NCBI GenBank assembly: GCA_017501805.1
Contig: JAFVWG010000237.1
Coordinates: 1 to 13,655, forward strand
Direction of reading: 5' to 3'
DNA: 13,655 nt
From: Oscillospiraceae bacterium
Lineage (GTDB): Bacteria > Bacillota > Clostridia > Oscillospirales > Oscillospiraceae
How positions within the stretch are numbered: the first letter of the stretch is position 1; every line of letters starts with the position of its first letter. This document shows positions 1 to 6,838 of the stretch, piece after piece. The notes under the pieces are model-generated. The model was not told the DNA's origin and made no database searches. It saw only the letters and a list, made by a program, of their open reading frames with translations. A program made the translations under genes and the position numbers.

Positions 1-648
1 GGCGGCGGGCAATTCTCCGGTCGCCTGACCGCACCCCTGTGCATCGCAGGCGGGATCTGCCTGCAGCTTCTGGAAAAGAAAGGCATTCACATTCGCGCAG
101 AGGCAGAGCGCATCGGCGGCGAATCCGATCCGAAAAAATTTGCGGAAGTGATCCGCGCGGCCGCAAAGGACGGTGATTCCGTCGGCGGTGTGATCTCCTG
201 CCGGGCGGATGGCGTTCCTGCTGGGATCGGCGAACCGATGTTTGACGGACTGGAGAACCGTATCGCACAGGTCGTGTTCGGCATTCCGGCGGTCAAGGGC
301 ATTGAGTTCGGCGCCGGCTTTGCGGCAAGCGATCTGCGCGGAAGCGAAAACAACGACGCGTTCCGCATCCGGGACGGTGCGGTCATAACCGAAACAAACA
401 ACCACGGCGGGATCCTCGGCGGCATCTCTTCCGGGATGCCGATCTGCTTCCGCGTTGCGATCAAGCCCACGCCCTCGATCGCAAAAGTGCAGAAAAGCGT
501 GGATATCGCAGCAAGGAAAGAAACCGATCTCAGCGTCAAAGGCAGGCACGATCCTTGCATCGTCCTGCGCGCGCTGCCCTGTGTGGAAGCGGCAGCCGCC
601 GTTGCGCTGTATGATGAAATGCGACTGGGAGGTCTATCATGGATTTGA
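1..648 (+). CDS. aroC: Chorismate synthase, C-terminal part (5' end outside window)
   Basis: This is the last 215 codons of chorismate synthase, the final shikimate-pathway enzyme, which converts 5-enolpyruvylshikimate-3-phosphate to chorismate using reduced FMN. The reading frame is open from base 1. The first residues are the family motif GGGQFSGRLTAP. Further on come the conserved blocks FGIPAVKGIEFGAGF, TNNHGGILGGISSGMPI and, near the end, RHDPCIVLRALP. All are signature regions of the FMN and substrate site. The family is usually about 350-390 residues, so roughly the first 150 are missing to the left of the window. The stop at 646-648 lies inside pheA, giving a 10-base overlap and implying translational coupling. 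No frameshift or missing motif is seen in the visible part. The identification is secure. Confidence 0.97.
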   Translation, partial: GGGQFSGRLTAPLCIAGGICLQLLEKKGIHIRAEAERIGGESDPKKFAEVIRAAAKDGDSVGGVISCRADGVPAGIGEPMFDGLENRIAQVVFGIPAVKGIEFGAGFAASDLRGSENNDAFRIRDGAVITETNNHGGILGGISSGMPICFRVAIKPTPSIAKVQKSVDIAARKETDLSVKGRHDPCIVLRALPCVEAAAAVALYDEMRLGGLSWI

Positions 649-1778
649 ATCAACTTCGCGAATGCATCGACCGTACGGACGACGAGATCGTTCGTCTTGT
701 CACGGAACGAATGGACATTGCCGCAAAGATCGCGGCGTACAAAAAAGAAAACAAGCTTCCTGTCTATCACCCGGCTCGCGAGCGTGAAAAGCTTGCGGAC
801 GTCGCCTCGAAAACGCGGGACGAGCTGAAAAACGATATGCAGTCCCTGTATCAGCTCCTTTTTGAGCTGAGTCGGTCACAGCAGAACCGCATTCTCCTTC
901 CCGAGAGCGCGGAGGCGAAGCTTGTCGCGGAGGCTCTGGAGACCACCCCGAAGGAATTCCCACGCAGCGCGAATGTCGTATGCCAGGGCGTTGAGGGCGC
1001 GTATTCCTCCATCGCAGCAGAACGGCTGTTCCACCTGCCCTCCATCCAGTATGTTGATAACTTTGACGCGGCATTCTCCGCCGTTGAGCACGGCTTCTGC
1101 GAATACGCCGTTCTGCCCATCGAAAACAGCTCCGCAGGCTCTGTGAAGCAGGTCTACGACAGTATGGTGCGCCGCAACTTCTACATCGTCCGCTCCACAC
1201 GTCTGAAGATCGAGCACAATCTGCTTGCAAAGCCCGACACGCAGCTTTCGGACATCCGTGAGGTCGTTTCGCACGAGCAGGCGCTCACACAGTGTGCGGA
1301 GCAGCTGAAAAAGCTCGGCGTCAAGGTAACGCGCTGCGAAAACACCGCCGTTGCCGCAAAGATGGTCGCGGAATCCGACAGAACGGATCTTGCCGCGCTG
1401 TCCTCCACACGCTGTGCGGAGCTTTACGGTCTGCGCGTGCTGAAGCGCGAAATGCAGGACAATGCCAACAATCACACGCGCTTCATCTGCGTGACCCGCA
1501 AGCCGCAGATCTTCCCCGGTGCGGACCGCACGAGCCTTATGATGATCCTGCCGCACCGTCCCGGCTCCCTCTACAAGGCGCTGGCGAAGTTCTATGCGCT
1601 CGGCATCAACCTCATCAAACTCGAGAGCCGTCCCCTGCCCGAACGTGATTTTGAATTCATGTTCTACTTCGATCTGGAGACGTCCGTCTATTCCGAGGGC
1701 TTCCGCAGGCTGCTCTGCGAGCTCACGGAGATCAGCGAGGAGTTCCGCTACCTCGGCAGTTATTCGGAGGTCGTGTAA
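639..1778 (+). CDS. pheA: Bifunctional chorismate mutase / prephenate dehydratase (P-protein)
   Basis: A 379-residue P-protein that turns chorismate into prephenate and then phenylpyruvate, the phenylalanine branch. Residues 1-85 form a helical AroQ-type chorismate mutase (start MDLNQLRECIDRTDDEIVRL). Residues about 112-288 are the prephenate dehydratase domain, with PIENS at 160-164, SHEQAL at 211-216 and the catalytic-region motif TRF at 280-282. Residues about 297-375 are an ACT domain with PGSLYKAL and ESRP (329-332). The ESRP motif is part of the phenylalanine-binding site in this family, so feedback inhibition by phenylalanine is likely. The ATG at 639 has a strong ribosome site (GGGAGGT, 627-633) inside the end of aroC, and the start overlaps aroC by 10 bases. 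The stop is directly followed by the GTG of the next gene. Length and domain order are normal. Confidence 0.96.
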   Translation: MDLNQLRECIDRTDDEIVRLVTERMDIAAKIAAYKKENKLPVYHPAREREKLADVASKTRDELKNDMQSLYQLLFELSRSQQNRILLPESAEAKLVAEALETTPKEFPRSANVVCQGVEGAYSSIAAERLFHLPSIQYVDNFDAAFSAVEHGFCEYAVLPIENSSAGSVKQVYDSMVRRNFYIVRSTRLKIEHNLLAKPDTQLSDIREVVSHEQALTQCAEQLKKLGVKVTRCENTAVAAKMVAESDRTDLAALSSTRCAELYGLRVLKREMQDNANNHTRFICVTRKPQIFPGADRTSLMMILPHRPGSLYKALAKFYALGINLIKLESRPLPERDFEFMFYFDLETSVYSEGFRRLLCELTEISEEFRYLGSYSEVV

Positions 1779-2999
1779 GTGGCAAAGTTCGGTTTGCTCG
1801 GAAGAACGCTCGGACACAGCTGGTCTCCGCAGATCCACAGCGTGCTCGGCAGCTCCCCCTATGACCTTTACGAAGTCGAGCCCGAGGCTCTGGAAGGCTT
1901 TTTGCGCGGCACGGATGCCGACGGCTTAAATGTGACCATCCCTTACAAAAAAGCCGTTCTCCCCTTCTGCACACGCCTGTCGGATGTTGCAAAGGAGAGC
2001 GGAAGCGTCAACACGCTCGTGCGTGAAGGAGACGGTTGGTTCGGAACGAACACGGACTTCGACGGTTTTCTTTACACAGTACGCAAAAGCGGTGTATCCG
2101 TTATGGAAAAAAAGGCGCTTGTCTTCGGTTCCGGCGGCGTCAGCGGCACGATCTGCCACGCGCTCAAAACGCTTGGCGCCGCAAGCGTCACCGTCATTTC
2201 CCGCTCCGGCGAGGACAATTACGAAAACCTCGACCGCCACGCAGATGCGCAGGTGCTTGTGAACTGCACACCGGTCGGAATGTATCCGAAGGTCGGCGAA
2301 GCCGTTGTGTCTCTCGACCGCTTCCCGCGCTGTGAATGCGTGTTCGATCTCATTTACAACCCGACCAAAACAGCGCTCCTGCTGGACGCGGAAGCGCGGG
2401 GCATCCCCTTCTCCGACGGACTTCCGATGCTGGTTGCACAGGCCGTGCGGGCTTCGGAGCTGTTTCAGATAAAATCGATCCCGGACGAGCTGATCCGCAC
2501 CATAGAGCGTACCCTTCGGATGCAGATGCAGAACATCGTTCTGGTCGGTATGCCCGGCTGCGGAAAATCCACACTCGGAAAGCTGCTTGCAGACGCGCTC
2601 TCGAAACGCTTTGTCGATCTGGACGAAGAGATCGTCCGCACTGCAGGAAAAGATATCGAAACGATCTTCCGGGAAGAGGGCGAAGCAGGATTCCGCAAAC
2701 GCGAGACCGCCGAGATCGTGAAATGGGGCAAGGAGAGCGGGCTTGTTCTGGCAACGGGCGGCGGATGCGTTACAAGATCGGAAAACCGTGCGCCGCTGCG
2801 GCAGAACGGTACGGTCGTTTGGATCAAACGCGCAATCGACGCGCTTCCCACCGAAGGAAGACCGCTTTCCAAATCTACCTCTCTTACTGCTATGTATGAG
2901 ACCCGCAAACCGCTTTACAAGGATTTTTCAGACCTCACCATCGACAACATCGGAGCGCCGGAAGAGGTCCTGAAAACGCTTCTGGAGGTGCTGAAATGA
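1779..2999 (+). CDS. aroE-aroK: Shikimate dehydrogenase - shikimate kinase fusion
   Basis: One 406-residue chain carrying two consecutive shikimate-pathway activities: 3-dehydroshikimate to shikimate (NADPH), then shikimate to shikimate-3-phosphate (ATP). Residues 1-245 are AroE: substrate-site HSWSP (13-17), catalytic Lys57 in NVTIPYKK, Asn78 in SVNT, Asp93 in NTDFDG, nucleotide loop GSGGVSG (117-123) and Gln221 in GLPMLVAQ. Residues 251-406 are AroK: Walker A GMPGCGKST (257-265), DLD at 280-282, Arg306/Arg308 region, GGG at 327-329, lid Arg361 in GRPL and Arg376. The linker is only a few residues. The start is a GTG placed immediately after the pheA stop, with CGGAGG at 1765-1770 serving it. 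The internal ATGs at 2520 and 2526, just before the kinase domain, have no good ribosome site, so separate kinase synthesis looks unlikely. All catalytic residues I can identify are present in both halves, so both activities are expected. Confidence 0.93.
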   Translation: MAKFGLLGRTLGHSWSPQIHSVLGSSPYDLYEVEPEALEGFLRGTDADGLNVTIPYKKAVLPFCTRLSDVAKESGSVNTLVREGDGWFGTNTDFDGFLYTVRKSGVSVMEKKALVFGSGGVSGTICHALKTLGAASVTVISRSGEDNYENLDRHADAQVLVNCTPVGMYPKVGEAVVSLDRFPRCECVFDLIYNPTKTALLLDAEARGIPFSDGLPMLVAQAVRASELFQIKSIPDELIRTIERTLRMQMQNIVLVGMPGCGKSTLGKLLADALSKRFVDLDEEIVRTAGKDIETIFREEGEAGFRKRETAEIVKWGKESGLVLATGGGCVTRSENRAPLRQNGTVVWIKRAIDALPTEGRPLSKSTSLTAMYETRKPLYKDFSDLTIDNIGAPEEVLKTLLEVLK

Positions 3000-3427
3000 A
3001 ACTGCTGATCCTGAACGGACCGAATCTGAATCTGCTCGGTCTGCGTGAGCCGGATATCTACGGAAAGCGCAGCTACAACGATCTTGTCGCCTACCTCAAT
3101 GACTGTGCAAAAGAGCTCGGCACGGAGATCGAGGTCATCCAGTCCAATCACGAGGGCGTACTGGTCGACACCATACAGGCAGCATACGGCGTCTTTGACG
3201 GCATCGTCATCAACCCCGCCGCCTATACGCACACCAGCGTTGCCATTCTCGACGCACTCAAGGCGGTGAGCATCCCCGCCGTTGAGGTCCACCTCTCCGC
3301 TGTCAGCGAACGCGAGGCCTTCCGACAGATCTCCTACGCAGGGATGGCCTGTGAGAAGACTTTCGCAGGTTACGGCTTTGACGGCTACCGAATGGCAATG
3401 GAGCATCTGGTACATAAGCTGAAATAA
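2996..3427 (+). CDS. aroQ: Type II 3-dehydroquinate dehydratase
   Basis: A 143-residue type II dehydroquinase, which makes 3-dehydroshikimate from 3-dehydroquinate; the family forms dodecamers. Motifs in order are LNGPNLNLLG (6-15), Arg17 and catalytic Tyr22 in REPDIYG, QSNHEG (49-54), INPAAYTHTS with Asn73 and His79, and VEVHLS with His99, followed by Arg106 and Arg110. The usual HLSN-x-H-x-RE segment reads HLSAVSERE here, so the common Asn and second His are replaced by Ala and Ser. The two arginines remain. I recall similar divergence in clostridial relatives, so this is probably a clade trait rather than decay. The start overlaps the previous stop as ATGA, with GGAGG at 2984-2988. It is the last gene of the shikimate/phenylalanine operon and feeds the AroE half of its neighbour. 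Confidence 0.95.
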   Translation: MKLLILNGPNLNLLGLREPDIYGKRSYNDLVAYLNDCAKELGTEIEVIQSNHEGVLVDTIQAAYGVFDGIVINPAAYTHTSVAILDALKAVSIPAVEVHLSAVSEREAFRQISYAGMACEKTFAGYGFDGYRMAMEHLVHKLK

Positions 3428-3431
3428 AGCA

Positions 3432-3462
3432 AAACGGCTTCCCGAGGATCGGGAAGCCGTTT
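3432..3462. terminator. Bidirectional intrinsic terminator between aroQ and thrH
   Basis: A perfect 14-base-pair stem (3432-3445 with 3449-3462) closes a 3-base loop. The stem begins AAACGGCTTCCC and ends with GGGAAGCCGTTT. It is followed by T-rich sequence on the plus strand. On the minus strand it is followed by TTTTGCTTTATTT. It sits in the 44-base gap between two convergent genes, so it can end transcription from both sides. Confidence 0.88.
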
Positions 3463-3471
3463 CTTATGGTC

Positions 3472-4071
3472 TTACAGAGCTTTCTTGATCGCCGCAAGCA
3501 GATCGTCGAAGGTCTCGTACGCGGGAATGTCCGGGTAGTCCTTTTTGATCTGTTCGGTCGAGCGGAAGAGGAAGCACGCCTTGCTCGCCTGGATCATTCC
3601 AAGGTCGTTGTAGCTGTCGCCGCTGGCGATGGTCTCAAAACCGATGGACTGCAGAGCGCGGACCGTGGTCAGCTTCGACTTTTCGCAGCGCATCTTATAA
3701 TCGACGATCTCACCGTCTTCCGCAACTACCAGATCGTTGCAGAAAATCGTGGGCCAGCCAAGTTTTTTCATCAGAGGCTGGGCAAACTGAGAGAAGGTGT
3801 CGCTGAGGATGATGACCTGTGTGATCGAACGCAGCTCATCGAGGAATTCCTTTGCGCCCTCCATCGGCTCCATGCTGCCGATGACCTCCTGGATCTCACG
3901 CAGACCCAGTTTATGCTCCTTGAGAATGTTGAGGCGGTAACGCATCAGCTTATCGTAATCCGGCTCGTCACGGGTCGTAAGACGAAGCTCGGGAATTCCG
4001 CTCTTTTCCGCAAACGCGATCCAAATTTCGGGGACGAGAACGCCCTCCATATCCAGGCATACGATATTCAT
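3472..4071 (-). CDS. thrH: ThrH: phosphoserine phosphatase / homoserine phosphotransferase (HAD family)
   Basis: A 199-residue HAD-superfamily protein resembling ThrH of Pseudomonas over its whole length, with the characteristic start region CLDMEGVLVPEIWIAFAEK. HAD motif I is DMEGV (Asp7 nucleophile, with Glu9 where most HADs have the second Asp, as in ThrH). Motif II is LSDT (89-92), motif III lysine lies around 131-133, and motif IV is GDSYND (151-156). Characterised ThrH is a phosphoserine phosphatase that can also pass phosphate to homoserine. The start overlaps the thrC stop as ATGA (4-base overlap), so the two are coupled. No thrB-type homoserine kinase is present in this otherwise complete threonine cluster, which suggests that ThrH supplies O-phosphohomoserine for ThrC. 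That role is inferred from family and context; a serine-pathway phosphatase role is also possible. Confidence 0.9.
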   Translation of the reverse strand: MNIVCLDMEGVLVPEIWIAFAEKSGIPELRLTTRDEPDYDKLMRYRLNILKEHKLGLREIQEVIGSMEPMEGAKEFLDELRSITQVIILSDTFSQFAQPLMKKLGWPTIFCNDLVVAEDGEIVDYKMRCEKSKLTTVRALQSIGFETIASGDSYNDLGMIQASKACFLFRSTEQIKKDYPDIPAYETFDDLLAAIKKAL

Positions 4072-5552
4072 TCCTTTTGCATCCTTTCTTTAATGGCATT
4101 TTGCACGTATTCGAGCATGGCGGTCTTATCCTCCACGTCTCTGTGGCGGACGGTACGGCTGCCGATATCGGCGAGATTCTTCGGGATCTCCGTTCCGGTC
4201 ATCTTCCGAAGCTGCTCCATCACGGCAAATTCGTTTTCATCCGGGGTCTCGCCGAGTGCACGCACGACGGCAGCGGGGAATTTATACGCGGACGCGGTGG
4301 AGAGCACCACGTTCGGGCGATCCGAGCCGACTTCCTTCGCATACTGCTCGGCAACGTTCCAAGCAACGGCGGTATGCGTGTCGCAGAGGTAGTTATGCGT
4401 CTTCCAGACATCACCGATCGTCCGATCGGTCATCGCGTCATCCGCACAGCCTGCCCAGAAGTCCTTCTGCAGGGTCTTCAGAAGCGTCTCGGGGATATCG
4501 TAGCTTCCCTTTTCACGCAGCTGCGCCATCAGATCGGAGACCAGCGCGGTATCCTCGCCGGATGCGAGGTACAGAAGCCGCTCGAGGTTGCTGGAAACAA
4601 GGATGTCCATCGACGGAGACTCCGTCTTGTAGAACGGACGCATACGGTCGTAGCGTCCCGTCCGCAAAAAGTCCGTCAGGACGCGGTTTGCGTTGGAGGC
4701 ACAGATCAGCGTGCCAACGGGCAGTCCCATCGTCTTCGCGAGGTAGCCTGCGAGAATATCACCGAAGTTTCCGGTCGGCACGGTGTAATCCACAAGGTCG
4801 CCCACGCGGATGACGCCGTTTTTGCAGAGCTCCGCATACGCCTTGAAATAATAGACGACCTGCGGCGCGAGTCTTCCGATGTTGATGGAGTTCGCGGAGG
4901 AAAGCATCGCACCGTCACCGGTCACAGCGGGATCTGCGGAAGCCGCCGCGAAGATCTCCTTCACACCGGTCTGCGCATCGTCAAAGTTTCCGCGCACGGC
5001 GCACACCCGGACATTCGCGCCTTCCTGCGTGACCATCTGCGCCTTCTGCACGGCGCTGACGCCGCCGTCGGGATAGAAGACGATGATGCTCGTTCCCGGA
5101 ACATCATGGAATCCTTCGAGCGCTGCCTTGCCGGTATCGCCGGAGGTTGCCGTCAGAATGACGATCTCCTCACGGACGTTCTCGACGCCCCTGGCGGACG
5201 TGATCAGCTGCGGAAGCACGGACAGCGCGACATCCTTAAAAGCGCTTGTGGGTCCGTGGAAGAGCTCAAGAACATATTTGTCACCGACAGGTACAACGGG
5301 CGTCAGTTCTTCCGTATCGAACTTGCCGTGGTATGCGCGGTGAACGATCCCCGCCATATCGGGAAAATCGGGCAAAAACCAGGAAAGGATCTTCTCGGAC
5401 ATCTCCTGTGTGGAGAGGTCGAGCAGGGCTTTCCAGTCAAAAGCTCCGACGCCGCGCGGCATATAAAGGCCGCCGTCCGGAGCGATTCCGTTCAGGACTG
5501 CCTTGGTCGAGGTGATCGGCTCACCGCCGCCTCTTGTACTGACATAGAACAT
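4068..5552 (-). CDS. thrC: Threonine synthase
   Basis: A 494-residue pyridoxal-phosphate enzyme that converts O-phosphohomoserine to threonine. The N-terminal family signature is FYVSTRGGGEPITSTKAVLNG. PAPDGGLY-like and FHGPTSAFKD blocks follow, with Lys106 as the Schiff-base lysine, then the phosphate-binding TATSGDTGKAAL. The C-terminal half contains the VPTGNFGDILAGYLAK block typical of the group. Length matches the longer (E. coli/yeast-like) threonine synthase class. The ATG at 5552 is preceded at a 10-base distance by GGAG (5563-5566 on the minus strand). It is transcribed divergently from hom and is followed by thrH with a 4-base overlap. The downstream and divergent neighbours are the rest of the threonine pathway. 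No anomalies were seen. Confidence 0.96.
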   Translation of the reverse strand: MFYVSTRGGGEPITSTKAVLNGIAPDGGLYMPRGVGAFDWKALLDLSTQEMSEKILSWFLPDFPDMAGIVHRAYHGKFDTEELTPVVPVGDKYVLELFHGPTSAFKDVALSVLPQLITSARGVENVREEIVILTATSGDTGKAALEGFHDVPGTSIIVFYPDGGVSAVQKAQMVTQEGANVRVCAVRGNFDDAQTGVKEIFAAASADPAVTGDGAMLSSANSINIGRLAPQVVYYFKAYAELCKNGVIRVGDLVDYTVPTGNFGDILAGYLAKTMGLPVGTLICASNANRVLTDFLRTGRYDRMRPFYKTESPSMDILVSSNLERLLYLASGEDTALVSDLMAQLREKGSYDIPETLLKTLQKDFWAGCADDAMTDRTIGDVWKTHNYLCDTHTAVAWNVAEQYAKEVGSDRPNVVLSTASAYKFPAAVVRALGETPDENEFAVMEQLRKMTGTEIPKNLADIGSRTVRHRDVEDKTAMLEYVQNAIKERMQKE

Positions 5553-5577
5553 TTTTCTTGCACTCCAATCTTTCTGC

Positions 5578-5606
5578 TTGCTTTTTGGCGTTTTTTATGA
5601 TATAAA
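5578..5606 (+). promoter_or_regulatory. Predicted promoter for hom-lysC-asd
   Basis: On the plus strand TTGCTT (5578-5583) is separated by 17 bases from TATAAA (5601-5606, five of six). This mirrors the promoter assigned to thrC: the same -35 hexamer, the same spacing, and -10 boxes directly adjacent. A second TATAAT lies at 5611-5616 but has no well-spaced -35. Start of transcription would be near 5613, leaving a leader of about 77 bases before hom. Confidence 0.45.
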
Positions 5607-5635
5607 ATCATATAATGTTTTTCTCAGAAAAGCAA
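5607..5635 (-). promoter_or_regulatory. Predicted promoter for thrC-thrH
   Basis: On the minus strand a -35-like TTGCTT (5630-5635) is separated by exactly 17 bases from a -10-like TATGAT (5607-5612, five of six consensus bases). Transcription would start near 5600 and give a leader of roughly 48 bases. The -35 match is weak (three of six). The call rests on spacing, the AT-rich setting and its position before thrC. Confidence 0.5.
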
Positions 5636-5673
5636 GTGTATTTTTACTGAGGACACTTTGTGCGTTTTGCACA
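5634..5673 (+). promoter_or_regulatory. Two adjacent short hairpins in the hom leader
   Basis: Within the predicted leader, AAGTGT (5634-5639) can pair with ACACTT (5653-5658). Directly after it TGTGC (5659-5663) can pair with GCACA (5669-5673) across a 5-base loop. A competing pairing CTCAG/CTGAG (5623-5627 with 5647-5651) shares bases with the first hairpin. The second hairpin ends two bases before the ribosome site. No T-box, lysine riboswitch or leader peptide was recognised, so regulation here is only a possibility. Confidence 0.3.
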
Positions 5674-5674
5674 C

Positions 5675-5680
5675 AGGAGG
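5675..5680 (+). promoter_or_regulatory. Ribosome binding site that fixes the hom start
   Basis: AGGAGG here is 9 bases before the ATG at 5690 and 12 before the ATG at 5693. An in-frame GTG at 5660 lies upstream of this site and would put it inside the coding region, so 5690 is the preferred start. Confidence 0.85.
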
Positions 5681-5689
5681 TATATAAAA

Positions 5690-6826
5690 ATGATGAAAGC
5701 CGCACTATTGGGTTACGGAACTGTCGGCGGCGGCGTCGATCGGATCATTCAGGAGCGCGATGATATCCGCATTACCAGAATCCTGGAAAAATATCCGAAG
5801 CCGGAGATCGCCGACCGCGTCGCACGCGATATGGATGAGATCGTTGCCGATCCCGAGATCGACATCGTCATCGAACTGCTCGGCGGTGTACACCCTGCCT
5901 TTGAGTTCGTCAAGGCTGCGCTGGAAGCGGGCAAGCACGTTGTCACCGCGAACAAGGCGCTGGTCAGCGCGTACTGCAAAGAGCTGACCGCGCTCGCGGA
6001 AGAGCACGGCGTTGCATTCCGCTGCACCCCCGCTGTCGGCGGCGGCATTCCCTGGCTGCACAATCTCGCCCGCTGCCGCAGGGTCGACGAGATCCGTGAG
6101 GTGCGCGGCATTATGAACGGCACCACGAACTTCATTCTGCACACGATGCTTTCCGGCACAGCCTTCGAGGATGCGCTGAAGACCGCGCAGGAGCTTGGCT
6201 TCGCAGAAGCCGATCCCACAGCAGACATCGACGGCTGGGACATCCGCAGAAAGCTCGTCATCTCCGCGGCGGTCGCCTTCGACCTGCTCGCGAAGGAAGA
6301 AGAGATCCCGATGTTCGGCATCCGCACGATCACCGCGCAGGATATCGCAAACTTCCGCACGCTCGGACGCACCTGCAAGCTGATGGCCTACGGCACAAAG
6401 AGCAAAAACGGCGTTTCCGCTTACGTCGAGCCGACGCTGCTGCTCCCGAACGAGCCGGAAGCCTCCGTGCCTGCTAATTATAACACGATTTCGCTCGATG
6501 GCAAGCTCAACGGCATACAAAGCTTCTACGGACAGGGCACGGGGCGCTTCCCCACCGCTGCGAATGTCGTCAGCGACTGCCTCGATATCCTCGCAGGCGA
6601 ACGCGACTTCTATGCAAAGCCCGTCCCCGCTTCGGTCGACAACAGCGATGCAAAGCACGCATATTACGTCCGTACAGCGCACCGCGACGCGTTCCTCACC
6701 GGGAACTGTGTCACAGAAGGCAATGGTTTTGTCATAACTAAAGATATCAGCGTTGATGAAATGCACCGCTGGGCCAAGGAAAAAGCAGCAAGCGATCCGG
6801 CGCTCTTCTTCGCCGCTATTCGCTGA
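5690..6826 (+). CDS. hom: Homoserine dehydrogenase, short form without a full ACT domain
   Basis: A 378-residue NAD(P)-dependent enzyme that reduces aspartate semialdehyde to homoserine, the branch point to threonine and methionine. It has the nucleotide-binding GYGTVGGGV (8-16), the block ELLGGVHPAFEFVKAALEAG (62-81), Lys89 in VTANKAL, the family motif GIMNGTTNFIL (140-150), and the catalytic segment DPTADIDGWDIRRK with Asp184 and Lys188. The usual Bacillota enzyme is about 430 residues with a C-terminal ACT domain. Here, after AYYVRT (324-329), which resembles the start of that domain, only about 50 unrelated-looking residues follow, so threonine inhibition through an ACT domain is unlikely. 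The ATG at 5690 is chosen from AGGAGG at 5675-5680. It is the first gene of hom-lysC-asd, with lysC 12 bases downstream, and is divergent from thrC. Confidence 0.94.
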   Translation: MMKAALLGYGTVGGGVDRIIQERDDIRITRILEKYPKPEIADRVARDMDEIVADPEIDIVIELLGGVHPAFEFVKAALEAGKHVVTANKALVSAYCKELTALAEEHGVAFRCTPAVGGGIPWLHNLARCRRVDEIREVRGIMNGTTNFILHTMLSGTAFEDALKTAQELGFAEADPTADIDGWDIRRKLVISAAVAFDLLAKEEEIPMFGIRTITAQDIANFRTLGRTCKLMAYGTKSKNGVSAYVEPTLLLPNEPEASVPANYNTISLDGKLNGIQSFYGQGTGRFPTAANVVSDCLDILAGERDFYAKPVPASVDNSDAKHAYYVRTAHRDAFLTGNCVTEGNGFVITKDISVDEMHRWAKEKAASDPALFFAAIR

Positions 6827-6838
6827 AAGGAGCAACCC

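Larger units (their letters stand above)
5577..5636. repeat. Inverted repeat spanning the thrC/hom promoters
   Basis: Perfect 9-base inverted arms, CTTGCTTTT at 5577-5585 and AAAAGCAAG at 5628-5636, flank 42 bases. Each arm contains the proposed -35 hexamer of the promoter pointing inward. In the middle a second imperfectly centred inverted repeat, TATGAT/ATCATA (5596-5601 and 5607-5612), overlaps the -10 boxes. The arms could simply be the two -35 regions or could be a regulator site. The sequence does not distinguish these. Confidence 0.5.

Noticed and set aside
876..1838. A 320-codon minus-strand open frame opposite pheA
   Set aside because: Antisense shadow of a P-protein with intact motifs; no independent signals.
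3466..4392. A 308-codon plus-strand open frame opposite thrH and the end of thrC
   Set aside because: It runs through the terminator region into two well-supported minus-strand genes, and its translation matches nothing recognisable.
4077..5600. A 507-codon open frame on the plus strand opposite thrC
   Set aside because: Same cause: it mirrors a clear threonine synthase and shows no family motif.
5660..5689. Extended hom start at the GTG at 5660, adding ten residues
   Set aside because: The extension would include the AGGAGG ribosome site as coding sequence and begins inside a hairpin. The ATG at 5690 has ideal spacing and starts directly before the nucleotide-binding fold.
5553..5689. Possible T-box or lysine riboswitch in the thrC/hom gap
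   Set aside because: The 137-base gap is too short for either element along with two promoters, and no T-box consensus or lysine-riboswitch core was found.
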